Shown: positions 1 to 13,700 of the stretch, one piece after another
Position numbering within the stretch: position 1 is the first letter of the stretch
Layout of the letters: each line of letters begins with the position of its first letter
Assembly (NCBI GenBank): GCA_033675545.1
Contig: JAWDGP010003760.1
Span: 223,501-287,500 of the forward strand
Direction: 5' to 3'
DNA length: 64,000 bases
Origin: Elysia crispata
Taxonomy: Eukaryota > Mollusca > Gastropoda > Plakobranchidae
Notes under the pieces: model-generated
The model's database searches: none
Told to the model about the DNA's origin: nothing
What the model saw: the letters and a program-made list of their open reading frames with translations, nothing else
Translations under genes and position numbers: made by a program

Positions 1-158
1 GCGGGCCATAAATTATCAGTGACAATTTCTAGTTAAATACAATGTAGGACGTTAGTTGCCTTTAGTAATCTTCATGAAAATTTAAGTCGTTGTTTAAGCA
101 GTTAAAATCATTTTTAAAAATCGAAATAAAATATGATTTCCAGTTTAGTCTGCTTTAG

Positions 159-287
<129 letters not shown>

Positions 288-367
288 AAAGACTTGCATG
301 ATTTAGGAAGCCCTGCAGAGAAGAATAATTTTAACTGTCATCAGCATTAAACATTTATCTTTATTCA

Positions 368-627
<260 letters not shown>

Positions 628-629
<2 letters not shown>

Positions 630-1479
630 CTTATGATGATCATCATCGTAATCACCATAATAATCATATATGTGGAGTTTTCGTTTATCTCATGTTCACC
701 ATTTGGCTACTTATGATGAATCTACCATTCTCGCGTTTAATTATAACAGTAAAAGGAAACAATAAGCTTAAGCCTTTTCTATTAAAACATTGATTTCTAT
801 AAACTGTTAGGATTTGTGCATGATTTTGTACTGATCCTTTGCATATGCAGTGACATCAGTGGAACATCACTAAACGCAACACATCGTACTAATTTATAAT
901 TCTGGTGCAATGCATTTTGTTCGCACAAATTTAGATTCCTGTGGTCTGAGTTGACTCGGATATCATTCAAAATGCATCAATATATAAGCCCTGTATAATA
1001 ATATAAAATTATCATTGTTTAATGTGATTTTTTCGCCTGAAGATACATTGTATTGTAGTTGTTTTTGTTGTTGATCTTTTTTTTTTAAACAAGCCCAGCC
1101 ATAGTCGGTGCTGCGGTAATTTAATTGATTTTCCAAACCCACAGAATAAAACCTGAAACTGTATCGGATGACTTGAATATTTTGTTGTTATATTCTATTC
1201 TTATACCGGTACTTATCTATTGCTTTATACATTTTTATACAAATACTACTTTCATGAAAGACACTTATTATTCTGAGGGTGTGGGTAGCTTTGCACAATT
1301 TATTGTTGACCTAGGAGAAGAACTGCACTAGCAAGAAATTTACTTTAAAAGTTTTTGGTATGTAACGTTAGGAAATCATGACTTTCAACCACAATATGAG
1401 CTGATTTCCTGTTTGATTTTGTTCAGTAACTATTCGTTTCCACATCCCTGAAAATCGGGAAACTGGATTCTATATTTTT
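628..1479. other. Upstream intergenic DNA, nothing recognised
   Basis: This is AT-rich single-copy-looking DNA between the microsatellites and the VAP promoter. It contains a T-run near 1078. I see no open frame with protein-like composition, no splice-site-bounded coding and no RNA gene. Confidence 0.6.
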
Positions 1480-1658
1480 AACGGCTTTAAAACGTCTCGC
1501 TTTCAAGTTGAATGCATTGCGCCTGCGCAATTACACGAAGGAAGGGTCGGAACGGATGCTGATGTCGGTAACTCATTGACTGTACACCTTGCAGCCAGTT
1601 AGACTGGTCTAAAGGAACAACTTTCTGAGTCGATTGGCAGTGGAAAAAAAAAGTAAAC
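1480..1658 (+). promoter_or_regulatory. Probable VAP promoter and 5' UTR
   Basis: This stretch before the VAP start is richer in CpG than its surroundings. It holds TGCGCCTGCGCA at 1518..1529, which differs at one position from the NRF-1 consensus YGCGCAYGCGCR and is typical of housekeeping promoters. An ATTGG (inverted CCAAT) sits at 1633..1637. No TATA box is evident. The transcription start is not visible from sequence, so the boundary between promoter and 5' UTR is unknown. Confidence 0.5.
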
Positions 1659-1716
1659 ATGGCATACAAAGAGCAGGCCCTTCGTTTGGAACCATCTACC
1701 GAGCTTCGGTTCAAGG
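1659..1716 (+). CDS. VAP exon 1 (start of MSP domain)
   Basis: The exon encodes residues 1-19 plus the first base of codon 20. [12 protein letters not shown] aligns with the family's opening segment, in which a short leader is followed by the LxLxP strand. The donor is GTAATT at 1717. The ATG has A at -3 and G at +4, and no upstream in-frame ATG is needed to explain the homology. A 6956-bp intron follows. Confidence 0.93.
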
Positions 1717-4700
1717 GTAATTGGGGTTAAAACACTTACATTGTAGTGAGAATTTAGAATTGTTACAAGTCTAGGTTTAGATCTCTAGACCTAGACCTAG
1801 ATCTAGATCTAGAATCTAGTTAAGATCTATATCTAGATTTGGAACCCAAACTAGATTCTAGATATAGACATTGTAATCTAGATTCAAGATTTAGAGTTTA
1901 TGCCAAGTCTATCACGTTTCAAAGGTACTTTTCCGGCCTCCCAGTTAAAGTAATGGTCATGAATCTGGTTAAATTCCTGAGACGAATTTTAAATTTAGAG
2001 TCGAGATTTATTTCCTCAGGCCCTAGTTAACGTCTGAAGAAATAGAACTTCTAGATCTAGATCTAGTCTTTAACTTAACTATCTGGATCTAGATATTCAT
2101 TCCCTAGGGATGGTTATTTTTGCAAATTACATTTATCATTAACCCCAATGGTCAAGAAATATAGACATTTAAAAAAAAAAAAATGCTTAAGAAGTGAAAA
2201 TTGAAAGTATGGAAGATGTTATAAAGGGTGTGCTTATTCCCAACCGGTGTTGGGATTAGTACAAGTGCTCATAAAATCCCAACCAGTGGTTTTGACTTAA
2301 GTTCAATTAGATAGTATTCTTGTATGATCAGTGGGAATTTTATTGGAAAGAGTACCTTTTAGGTACGGACGTTTTTAAAATTACATGGAAGAAACAGTAG
2401 TGTGTTTCCTACTTGGAACTTGGTGGTATAAAATGAAATAAATTTCTTCTTTGTGCAACCCCAAGCAAAAACCAAATCCAATCTTTTTCTATGGTCCCGA
2501 TCAAATGAAGCCCTCTTGGGTGTGTAAATTAGTCCGTACCTGAAAGGAACTCTTTCCATTTTATTTTATTTTTCATTTCTATGCGCTGTAAAAGGTTAGT
2601 GCAGTTCATAACTTTGATTTTATAACCTAAACCGGTAGCTCACGTAAATAGTAAAAAGACTAGACGGATACATGTTCAATACGCTATATAATTTTCCAAT
2701 AGTCATGTTACATTAAGATCTGACCCATTCTTGACTTGCAACAGAAATGAGTTGTCAATTGCATCTTTTATTATTGATGGATCGTGTATGACACTTGACC
2801 TGATTCGGTCTATAATATACCAAATTACTAACAGTAACACTTTCTCTTCTTTAAAAGATGCCCTGGTCATTGTTTTCATGATAAACTAACTTGCTTTCTA
2901 AACTCATTTAGATAGTACATTTTTTTTCACTGACGACGATATCTGGGATTTGTGTGCACATGAAGAGTGACGTGTTATTGTGTGTTTTTGAGCATGATGA
3001 GAAATGCGTGGTTGTGTGTGTGTGAGAGAGAAGCTGGGCCAGGCACAAGTTAGAGGCTAAAAGATTATGTTTTAACCTCTGACTGTCCTGTTACTAGTGT
3101 TAGGCACGACTTAGGGCTAAAAAATACAAAGACACCAAACTAAAAGCAGGTTACCAGTTAATATATTGACACCAAAAAAAGCAAAGGCATTTTATAAGGG
3201 AGAGAGAGACTGCTTCAAGCAAAAGTTAGGGTCTAAAGGAAAGGACATCAACCTAATTCATCTTAATATTAAACATCACAAGAAATGCAAACACATTAGA
3301 ATTCAACTGCAACATAAATTTACTGAATTTCGACAACAACAACAGCACAATGGTACATAATGCAGAAAACCCTTGGAAGTGAAACGTTCTATAGGCCTAT
3401 GTATTTACATGAAACATGCATTCAAAAACTGCACAATTATTTCAAAATTGAGTTCCAACATACAAGAGATAAAAAAGATAAAAGAAATCGTTTCTGAAAA
3501 CAGCAATATTTTATCAATTATCTTAATGAAATAGGAATTTGTTTTTTGTTAAGTCCGTGTTGTATGAAAGCCAAACAGTTCATTTTGCTTCTCTGATACA
3601 CAATTTCCTTTTAAAAGGTTTAAAAACTGTCTTTTTTGATTCAGTGCATTTGAAAATTGACTTTAGGCTGAATTTGCTAAAAAAAAAAGTGGGCGCAATC
3701 TCAGTGCAGACCTGGACTCTAGATCTAGCATTAAGAGTTGGAGATACGATAAGCTCTGGGTTTTGGAGACACATTTTCACATTAAAGGAGTTTGGAATGA
3801 CAGATCGAGTCGTTCGGAGGTATCTGTCTTAAGTCGACTTTTTGAAATACAAAAAAATAGGGAAAATCCGGAAAATCGGACACCCTCATTATTACCTGAA
3901 GTGAGCAAGAGAGCCATATCCTGCCCCAAACGTCAATTCCAGGTTCTGATGCCAAAAAAAAATAGATTTTTTTTTAACCCGGCTTTATCGACCATAGATG
4001 GGTCACGTGATTAGGGAACACCGGTTGGAAATAAGCACACCTGACTATTCCCAACACCGGTTGGAAATAAGCAAATACTTCTATTTCCAACGTCGGTTGG
4101 GAATAGACACTGATTGTTAATGCATGGAAAAGGAGCCTTAAACTATGATCAATGAAGTGATTTGCAGTTAAGTACAATGTAGTGCGATCAGATCAAACAC
4201 AAATTCCTTAAAATCACGAATTCCTTGAACCTGTTTTACCCTTCCTGGCTTCCAATTCTTTCCTTTGTTTACCTTATTTTCACCATTTCATTGAACTAGT
4301 AGTATTTTTAATAGTAGGCAGTTATAACATGCATTGTCATCTAACCATCTGCCTTCAAGTACCAGTGCACAAAAAAAATTTGAGCTTCATGAGAAATTCG
4401 ACAGATTATATCCTTCAGAAGCAAAACATTTTTTATCACTTTTGCAGATTTAACAAACAAGCTCTGCTCTCAGTCTTTCCAATTTGTAGACCGATGCCTT
4501 TAGAAGCCTTTTATCCCAGGTTACCAGTTAGGCTAGAGTAACACACTTTTCTTCTCCAACCCTTCTTTAGTTCAGTCCTTGCATCCACTGACAGGTGTCT
4601 GTCTGCACCCATAATTAGCAGACCTGCCATTGATTCTGATTTGTTCGGAATCGTTCCGATTTTTTAAAATTGAAATTTGGTTCTTTGCAAAAATTAAGGA

Positions 4701-7700
4701 AAAATTCCAATTTTTTTCTGAACTTTAATTTAGCTCCCAAGATTTAGAAAAATTCAGTTTTTTTTTTTTTACAAGATCGACAGACACATAGAATAAATGC
4801 GGAATATTTAGTTATATTTAATATCGGTATAGCTTTTTCTTGTAGTATCAATTGCAGTATCAAAATTGGTATTAATATTTTAGTTGTCATAATCCCGAAT
4901 ATTTATTCTGCTCAGTTATTTACTTTAACCTTTATTCGTCTCATGGCTTCACATTTGTGATACTTTAGTTTGCTTTTGCTCGTACCATGCGACTTAGGTC
5001 ACTAGGGGCTAACCCTGGAGACAGTGATTGTCTTTTAGTGAAGGGAGAGTAGAAGGGGAATAAGTTCGAGAATGTTGAGGAGTAGGGCAAGCATAATTGA
5101 AAGTAAATCTTTTTAAAGGTATTGACTAGAGAAGGAAAATGTTTTAAGAAAATGCTGACTATTTTAAAATTAAATAATTAAGACGATCATTTTATATTTT
5201 TTTAAATTTCTTTTTTTTTTCATGCCCATGTAATTTATGCAATAAACAAGGCTGAGGGAAATAAATCAATTAGTAAATGATTTGCACCAGCAGAAGACAT
5301 GCCAATCGTACATATAGGCTCAAACAAGTCTTGGAACATCCTCAATACCTACATAATCATCCCATCTTCATCAAGTCTAAGTTGATAGCCTGCAACTTAT
5401 CAAGCAAAATTGTTCAAGTGGTGTTCCTGTAGATACTGTCCTTAACATCATTGCTTTGTAACAAAGAGGTACAAGGAGACAGGATGCTTGCCACCCCCCA
5501 GTGGGTTACTTTTTTTTTTTCTCAAAAGTTTACAGATCCCATGATAAACCCACACACTCTTAGCCTTTTTAAAACCATCATATGATAAAGGTCTTATTTT
5601 TGACACCATAGGAAATCACACTCTTTTACGACAATTTATGAGGGGAGTATTCAACAAGAGATAACAATTAGTGCCACTTGCCTTCTGTCTTGAATTCAGA
5701 GATTGTTCTCACATTCCTAAAATCATGGTCACCTGCTGTTACCTTGCCCTTGAAACAACTGAGTTTAATATTAGTCTTTTGCTTCTATAGCCACTGGTCA
5801 ATGGGGTCGACCAATGATGCCTTGTTGTCAAACACAGTCGAGTATTTCTATATGAAGAATTGTCAAAAACAAAGAGACCAGGTGCCCATGTGGACAAATA
5901 GTTCTCTGTGCTTATCTCATTTTCTATGTATTTGTCCAGTTCTTAAAGTGACCTAAACTGCTCAGGTAATCGGATAGATTTTTTGCACAGTGCCAAAGGT
6001 GTCTCAAGCTGTAGATTATATTATTGTTGCGAAGCTCAAATGTCTTTATTCTGATTGAGTCCCGTTTATTGGGATTTGACACCTGGAGACAGAGGACCTC
6101 TCCAGCAACCATAGCTTCATCTATAGAGAACTTTTCTCTTGGATAGAACTCACTTTTGAAATTATTATGCTGTTGAAGAATTTACTGATTAAAAAAAAAT
6201 CAGATCATGTCCAGGCTGTCCCCTAGGTATCTGCTTGACCATCAATATTATAGCCAATGTGCCTTTGGCTGTCATGAATGGTAGCAAAATGCCCAAGAGA
6301 TTGATATTAAATGCATATATTGCTATAATGTAGGGCTACTTGACATGGGAAATAGCACCATTGAAGAAAATATCCTTGCTTTTAGTACTAAAGTTTTGAA
6401 GGAATGAATGAATGAAAACTGGTCAGTTTTTTTTTCAATAATTACCATGGATATCAATCAGCCTACAGCCACATCCATGACCCAGTAAAATTTTATCTCC
6501 TTATAAGATTCTAAAGATTCAACAAAACCTTATGATGTGATATGTAATAATACTAACACTGTCATAGTGTTTCAGTACAATTTTTAAAAAACAATTTCAG
6601 GGTTAGCTAGCTTAACTAAAGTATTTCATATCTATTGTAGTGGATAAAGCAAAATTATTCAAAGATTGTGGTCTACTCAAACATTCATGATTCAAAAACA
6701 AGTAAAACCTACTGTTCATGATACAGTAATTCGTCTGTGAGTTTTACTTTAGATTCCTGAAATTAGTTGGTTCTTTTTTTTTTTTTTTTTTTTTACATAT
6801 GTAGTTTATAGGAAAAGAGGGTGGAGACTTTTTCTTCTTTGTCATAATTGTGACATTCCATCTGTTTGTCCATTGTTCCACACCTTGCATCCTGTCTTTT
6901 GCCTGCCAAGTGTGTAGAATTAGTTGATACTTAGATAAGTCATGAAGTGTAAAAGGAAAGCATCGGGGGTTGAAATTCGGAGATGTTAAAAAAGAAATGA
7001 AGACTAATAATTATTTTAGACTTGCATTAGTTGCAATCGCCTAATTCTTTGTTGGTGGCATAATAGCATTATCATGTTTTTTTTTGTTGTTTTTTTTTTT
7101 TCTGCAAATGCTGAGAAATGTGTTTTACACTTCATTTGTAAAAAACCAGGAAATTGATTGATATAGAATTATTGAATTCCACAAACATTAAAAAAACAAA
7201 AGCACTGAAAAGTGAAATGACAAGGTCACAAGTGTTTAAATATTTTTCTCACAGCAAATGCTGCTAATAAAATTTATTTAGAATGATTGAATTCCACAAA
7301 CATTGAAAAAAACAAAATCGGTCAAACGTAAAAGGTTACAAATTTATGTTTTATAACACTATATTCAGAAACAGTTGGAGAAAAGAAAGGAAAAGATTTT
7401 ATCATCTCAAAATAATTTTAGCAATGATATTGATAGAAATTATAAAAGACATGAAATTGAAATGATCTTAAAATCATTTATACCAGTGTAAAAATGTGAC
7501 TGTTGCTGAGATACCTTCTAACTTATTGGAGGAATTTTTTTCCTTGGCCAAGCAGTAATTTTAAAAAAAGTTGTGGGTTTACTTGTAGGTCAGGTCATTA
7601 TTACCCATTATATGAAATACAGAAATTAGTATTGATCTTGTGATTCCCAAATAGAGATAGAATCAAAGTTATTTAAATTGGATGTCACTTTGTACAAAAT

Positions 7701-10700
7701 AAAATAGTGACCAGATATTTTAGAAGTATATATTTAAATGAAACAATTGTATTAATATGTTAAGTATATATTCATATACATGTAATTCCTTTCCTTAGCA
7801 TTACTTTATCAAACAATCAATGCTGTAGCATAGTCAGCCAGCACCTTGACTATGTATTATGATAGCTAGATTGACACTGCAACTAGTCATTTTATAGAAA
7901 ATTTGTTAGGAAACAACCAGGTACTGATAATTCCGGAATCACATTCCTATAATTAAATTAGGTCTGTGAAGAGCTGCAATGCTTTTCCAATAAGAATTTA
8001 TGCTATGTGGCTAATAAAAGTAATGATTTCTACCCAACAATCAGAGACATATAGAAATTTTCTGCAGCTCTGGGCATAGCGTGTGTTGTCAGTGCTTTTG
8101 AGTTGTTAGTTAGGTTCCCTAATGCAGATTTTAAATTGCTTTATGAGCTGGGAAAAACTCAAAGGCAAGCTCAGGAAAAGGCATTTTGAAATTCGTTTCC
8201 ATCTTATAATCTTGATGATTGATTTGAAATTTAATTAAAATATTAATTCATTATTTTTCCAAACAAACATGTTTTGAAACAAATCTCAACCTAGAATGTT
8301 TTGGATTAGATCAAACACTCTAAAATAATTATATTTTGCATCCAGTCCAAGTGAGTTTCATGTCACTCACATTGGTTACTTTATTGTGACTTCAGAGATC
8401 GAGTAAGTCACAGTAGAAAAATTTATGGGCAATGGAAAAAATTGGCTTATATTTAATATTGAAAAGAAAATTGAGGTAGCTTGACACAATGACGGGCAAG
8501 AGAAATAGATGAGTTAAGATAGAGGTGTTCAGGATATCTTTCTGATTGTATGAAATAAGATTTCTCAATGTGTCCTTATGTATTGATCTTTTTCAATTTG
8601 ACGTTCCTTGTTAATTATTGTATGTTACTTTATGGGTATTTTTTTTTTTTTTTTTATCACTTTTTGTTTCAGGGCCTTTTACAGATGTTGTGGTAGCAGA
8701 TTTGAATTTGACAAACCCAACAGACAAACGAATATGTTTTAAAGTAAAGACCACTGCTCCAAAACGCTATTGTGTGCGTCCTAACAGTGGCATACTAGAG
8801 CCAAGAAAGTCTATAACTGTTGCAGGTAGATATTTTTTTAATCATTATGATTTATTAATTAATGATAAAAATTCTTAGAATTTAAGGAATTAATTTTTGT
8901 AGAACTTGTTTAAGCAGAGAAGTTTCTGAACCGAAAATTCAGCTGAAACTAGCGATTTGCAAATTTTACAAAAAGAAAATAAACAAAATATTGATTATTG
9001 AATGAATATCATCTTACTGGGAGGGACAGCACTGTCCCATTTGGCCATTGTTGAAATTATAGCTAATTGCCAATTTCATCTGTCATATCCATCAACATAT
9101 TTATCAGATTAGATCTTTTTAGTGGACTAGAACTAGAAGGGGTTTTTCTGATCAATAGCAGTTTCAAGAAGCAAATCTATGGGTTTACGTGTGGCAAAAT
9201 TACACCCACAAAAAAAAAAGTTTAAAAAAAAATAAAGCTTTGTTTTGGCTAACTTGATATTCATTTTTATTTTACAAATGTTTCCATGATGAGAAAACTT
9301 CTATTCGAAGATTGATCGTGTCTGAAGTTTTTTTATGATGGTGCTTTCTTAGTTTCATTCATAAATTGACCAATCAGAAACGAGGTCCAGTTCATAGAGT
9401 TCAGGAATAACATTAGTTGTTAACTAATCAGCTGTTGCAGTGAAGATAAGTCTACATCACTTATTGGATATCTAGTCAAAAGGTCAAAGCTCGTCAATTT
9501 TACTCTGTTCAAAGCTAAGTGAGTAGTTGCAAAATAATGATTTGATAGATTTCAGAAATTTTGCACTGTTTTATTTTCATTAGGTTAATTTTAAAAGAAT
9601 GACCTCTAGAATTTATTGAGGAAAAATAGGAAGTGAATAATGATTAAAGGTCCAGAGAAAGCTTCATGATATATTATATAAACAAGATCATACTAGAGGC
9701 CTGGAGTGGCTGAAACAGTAAATGTTTTCCTTGTTGAAACATCCAATGCATGTCTTTTTGTATATATTTTCTAAAGTGATTTCTTAACAGTTAAGCACAG
9801 AAATTTTATCTTCTCTCTCCATGCTACACATTTTTTAGGCGAAAAATTTAAGCAAATTTGATTATTTTTAGTAAATTATATCAATTTCACAACATGGAAA
9901 TAAAATTGGTCTTCAGAATCTGTTTTTCCTCTTAAAGACAATTCTTTGTATTTATCAAAGATCAAACATTTATGCTTTTTTGTTTCAGTAATGCTACAGC
10001 CATTTGATTATGATCCAAATGAGAAAAACAAACACAAGTTCATGGTCCAATCAATGTTTGCACCAGATAATGTCACTGAAAGCCATGAAATGTTGGTGAG
10101 TGTCAACTTCTTTGATAGTTCTCTCTACCAAATCTGTTGGTACATAAATAGTTTTCAAGTCTCACCTAATGTCGCATGTTTATTGACAGTCCACTTCCAG
10201 TTCTCTTAATTATTTTTTTGCAGTTAATGGTCTTTTATAAGTAGATACTGAGCAATGCATAGATGGACTTTTGTGAACAAGGAGGATCTCCATTGTTGCT
10301 CTACTAAAATTAATAATGATTTATAAATAACATGGACAAAGGTATTAAAAAAAATTATTTAAAACACTTATTTTTTTTTTGGGGGGGGGGGGGGGAATTT
10401 AGATAATTTATATAAATAAATGTAAAGAAAGAAGAAAACTGTGCCAGGTAAGACCTGATAAATTTCTTTCAACTGAATGAAATGAAAATCATATAAAAAG
10501 GGTGATCAATGTTGTTTCTTATTGTAGTTTCACTGGGTCAGCTCACTTGTTTGAAAGAGCTATAATCAACAGGTTGCCACAATTCATTATTGTTTATTTA
10601 AATTTCTTCGTGTCATAATGAGCTGTCTACTTTGAAGTTTCTAAGCTGTAGGGATGAAAATTACTTTAATTTATTGAATTTGGTAAATTTTGAAATGCTT

Positions 10701-13700
10701 GCTTGAAATGCCAGATGATTCTCTATAGATCCTGTGCCTGATGGAGATTTGTGTTACAGGCCTCACAATTCTCTGTGAAAATGCATGGTTCAAAATCAGC
10801 GGATGTAAGAAAAATATTTTTCAGCGATAATACGCGTTTTTGAAAATATTAACAAAATGGGTGTTAATTAAGAGTAAATTCGCCCATAGCCAGCTGAGAT
10901 CGCTCTGCGGAAAAGCACAAACTCCTCAGAGTGTCAAACTTGGTATTTTCTGTAAGAATCGTAACACCGTGTGTATCGCTATTGGGCCAAACAGAAAAAA
11001 TGCTGATTGAGTAAACTCAGCACTTTTTGTAAGACTTGGGATGCGATATTGCTGTCTGTGATGTTTCTTCAAAACATTGTAATTTCACTAAATTTTAGAA
11101 TGGTCTTGAATAATTTTGAACCATATTTTTAAATTTACACTTGTGATGTAGCAGCATATATCCGGAGATCAAGAGGGATAGGCAGGAACAAATTTGATAT
11201 AGCCCTATGCTGGCATTAAGCGGTAGAAAACACAAAATTATATCAGGTCTACTTCTGGCTCTAGGACTATTTTTTTTTCCCCATGATTTCCATCATTGCG
11301 GCCGGGCCGCTTTGTTTTGTTTTTCTCATCCGCACTGCCTCAGTATAGCGCGAGGAGGTGCAAAACATCAGTGATGAGACGTGAAGGATCGGTGGAGTCT
11401 TTGTATATGATTATTCGAGAAACCAAGGAAATGTTAAACAAATACATGTACATGTAATACAATCATTTTTTAACTGATGACTAACTTGGGTTTTTTTGGA
11501 CCCTGCATTGGGCCTGACCACGCACCCACACACGCATTTTTATAGTCATGCCAAACTAGATAAACCACATGTCAAGACAGTGTATTCGGATGTAGTTTGG
11601 GGTATGATGCAAGTGAGATCTATTGACTTAAAACTAGATACCAGATCTAGATTTGTACGTAGGTTAAACAACAGAGCTAGAAATTGCAGCAGTTAAACTT
11701 GATTTTAAATTTAAACTCCAGTACAAACCTCTAACATCTGTTTCTAAATTGAGGAGTGAGTTCTTAACATGGCACTTCAATAGCTGGTTAGAACAGAAGA
11801 GGCTTTGATCAAAGAAATAGACAGTGAAGTGAGGAACAAGTTTAATTTTAAGTGTTTAGTGGAGGAAATAGTGGTGAAAGGCCCATCTATTACCTCACAC
11901 TGTTATATTGACTCAATTAAAAATATTGAATAAATCATGCACGCATCTTTTGACAGAAGATGAAGATAAAGGTTTTGGTAAAGACACCAAAGCTTTTATA
12001 AGTGTTACATGTAGAAGTATCAAGGAGTCACATAGATTTGGTTAATGGTGGACAGGGGAGACAAGAAATACCCAACACTGTGTAGAGTTGCTAAGACTGC
12101 ATTCACTATTTTTCATGGAGCTCAGTTATGTCTAAGATAATTACTAAACAAACAGCCATTTTAAATATTACCATCCTCAGTGCTATTCAGACAATTAAGT
12201 ATGAGTTAAGTTCTAGTAGACTTTCTAGCATGAAATATTTTGAAAGATTATTAGATATTCACAGGCCCTATCCAAAAAGAAAAAAAAGTTGACACAGAAA
12301 GTGAAAGTGAAACAAACTCTTACCTCAGTAGCTGTGAAAAGGATCTCGTGTAAAATCAAGAAACAAAATCTGGCCAAACATGTCAATACTCACAAAAAAA
12401 CTAACTTTAGAGGGAAAAAAGAAAATTAAAATAGCAGACCAACATAAGTCAAAGAAAGGATAGCATCCTAAAAACTCAAGTAATAGTTGTGGACCTAGTG
12501 TTTTATCTACCCCAGTTGTGATTCAAGACAATCAAATAGAACCGATTGAAATAGCAAAGGAAACTAACACTTATTCATTTGACATTAAAAATTCATGTAG
12601 GTGACATTGGTGTAAAAAGCAAGATAAGTTTTGTCAGAGAAGGCCTTTGAGGAAGCAGCAATTGCTGCCTTATTTTAGTGTTAAAAACCCAAAGCTTTTA
12701 CCTACCCCTGACCCTGAAAGTGAGGAGGCACTGACTGAACAAGGAAAATGAGGTTCTCTGCTTTGCCCTAAGCCTATGAATGAAATGATTGAGGTTAAAG
12801 TGAATTGCTTATGACTGAGAATTACAATGCATTGCATTTTCATACGAAATATGAATTTTTTAAACTATAAACGTACTTTAAATTCCGCTTCTCTGGAATA
12901 AGTGTAGGTTACCCAAATCTGTTTATTTTGTTTTTAACTTTAAACTAATGGAATGGTTTGAAAAATTTTGAAATGATGGCGATGCAGGTGATTTTCAATG
13001 GTTGGGAACATTGTGTGCTGTGACCCCAGGTGGTAGGTTTGAAATTTTATAGAAAACGGAAAAGATAACAAAATTTCATATTATTCAGGCTGGGGTTTAA
13101 ATCTAAGCTGGACGGGCATAACTATTTTTTTTAATTGGCTATCCTGTGGGTCTTGGTGCTCTGAGGCTAGTTGATTGGAGGTGGTGCTAGGAGAGTTGAT
13201 GATAATGCATAGCAAAACCAGGCATATCTTAGTTTGCATGGACCCATAAACTTCATGGACAGGTTTATAAAGATCAGGAGGAAAGGTGATAGTATGGAAA
13301 AAGATATATCTAGTGTGTTGCCTTCTTTGCTCTTATTGGCCTGTGTTCCATGCACACATATTTTCTGTTCACTTGTCTGAAAAAAAAAAAGATACTTTAC
13401 AAGTGTATTACTTGCACTCTTGTATTAGATCCCATTCAAAATCTTTATTGCAATGTATTCTAGCGTAAGATATCTAGATCTAAATCACAGCTTGTGTTTT
13501 AAATTATTTTCATTCTGATCTGGCCGTATGTATCGTAGATTTAAATAAAAATCTGAGAAAATTTATCGAATGATCGCCTCTATCATGTTTCTTCATCTAA
13601 AACTAGTTTCTGTTTGTTTGGGGTTTTTTTTTAGTTCTTTTTTTAATTAAAAAAAATTTTTTTTTACATTTAGATATTTATGTCAGCTTTTGTCATACTC

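Noticed and set aside
1125-1331. A 68-codon open frame upstream of VAP as an alternative first exon
   Set aside because: It begins at a non-ATG codon, has no donor in phase with VAP exon 2, and the exon at 1659 matches the family N-terminus.
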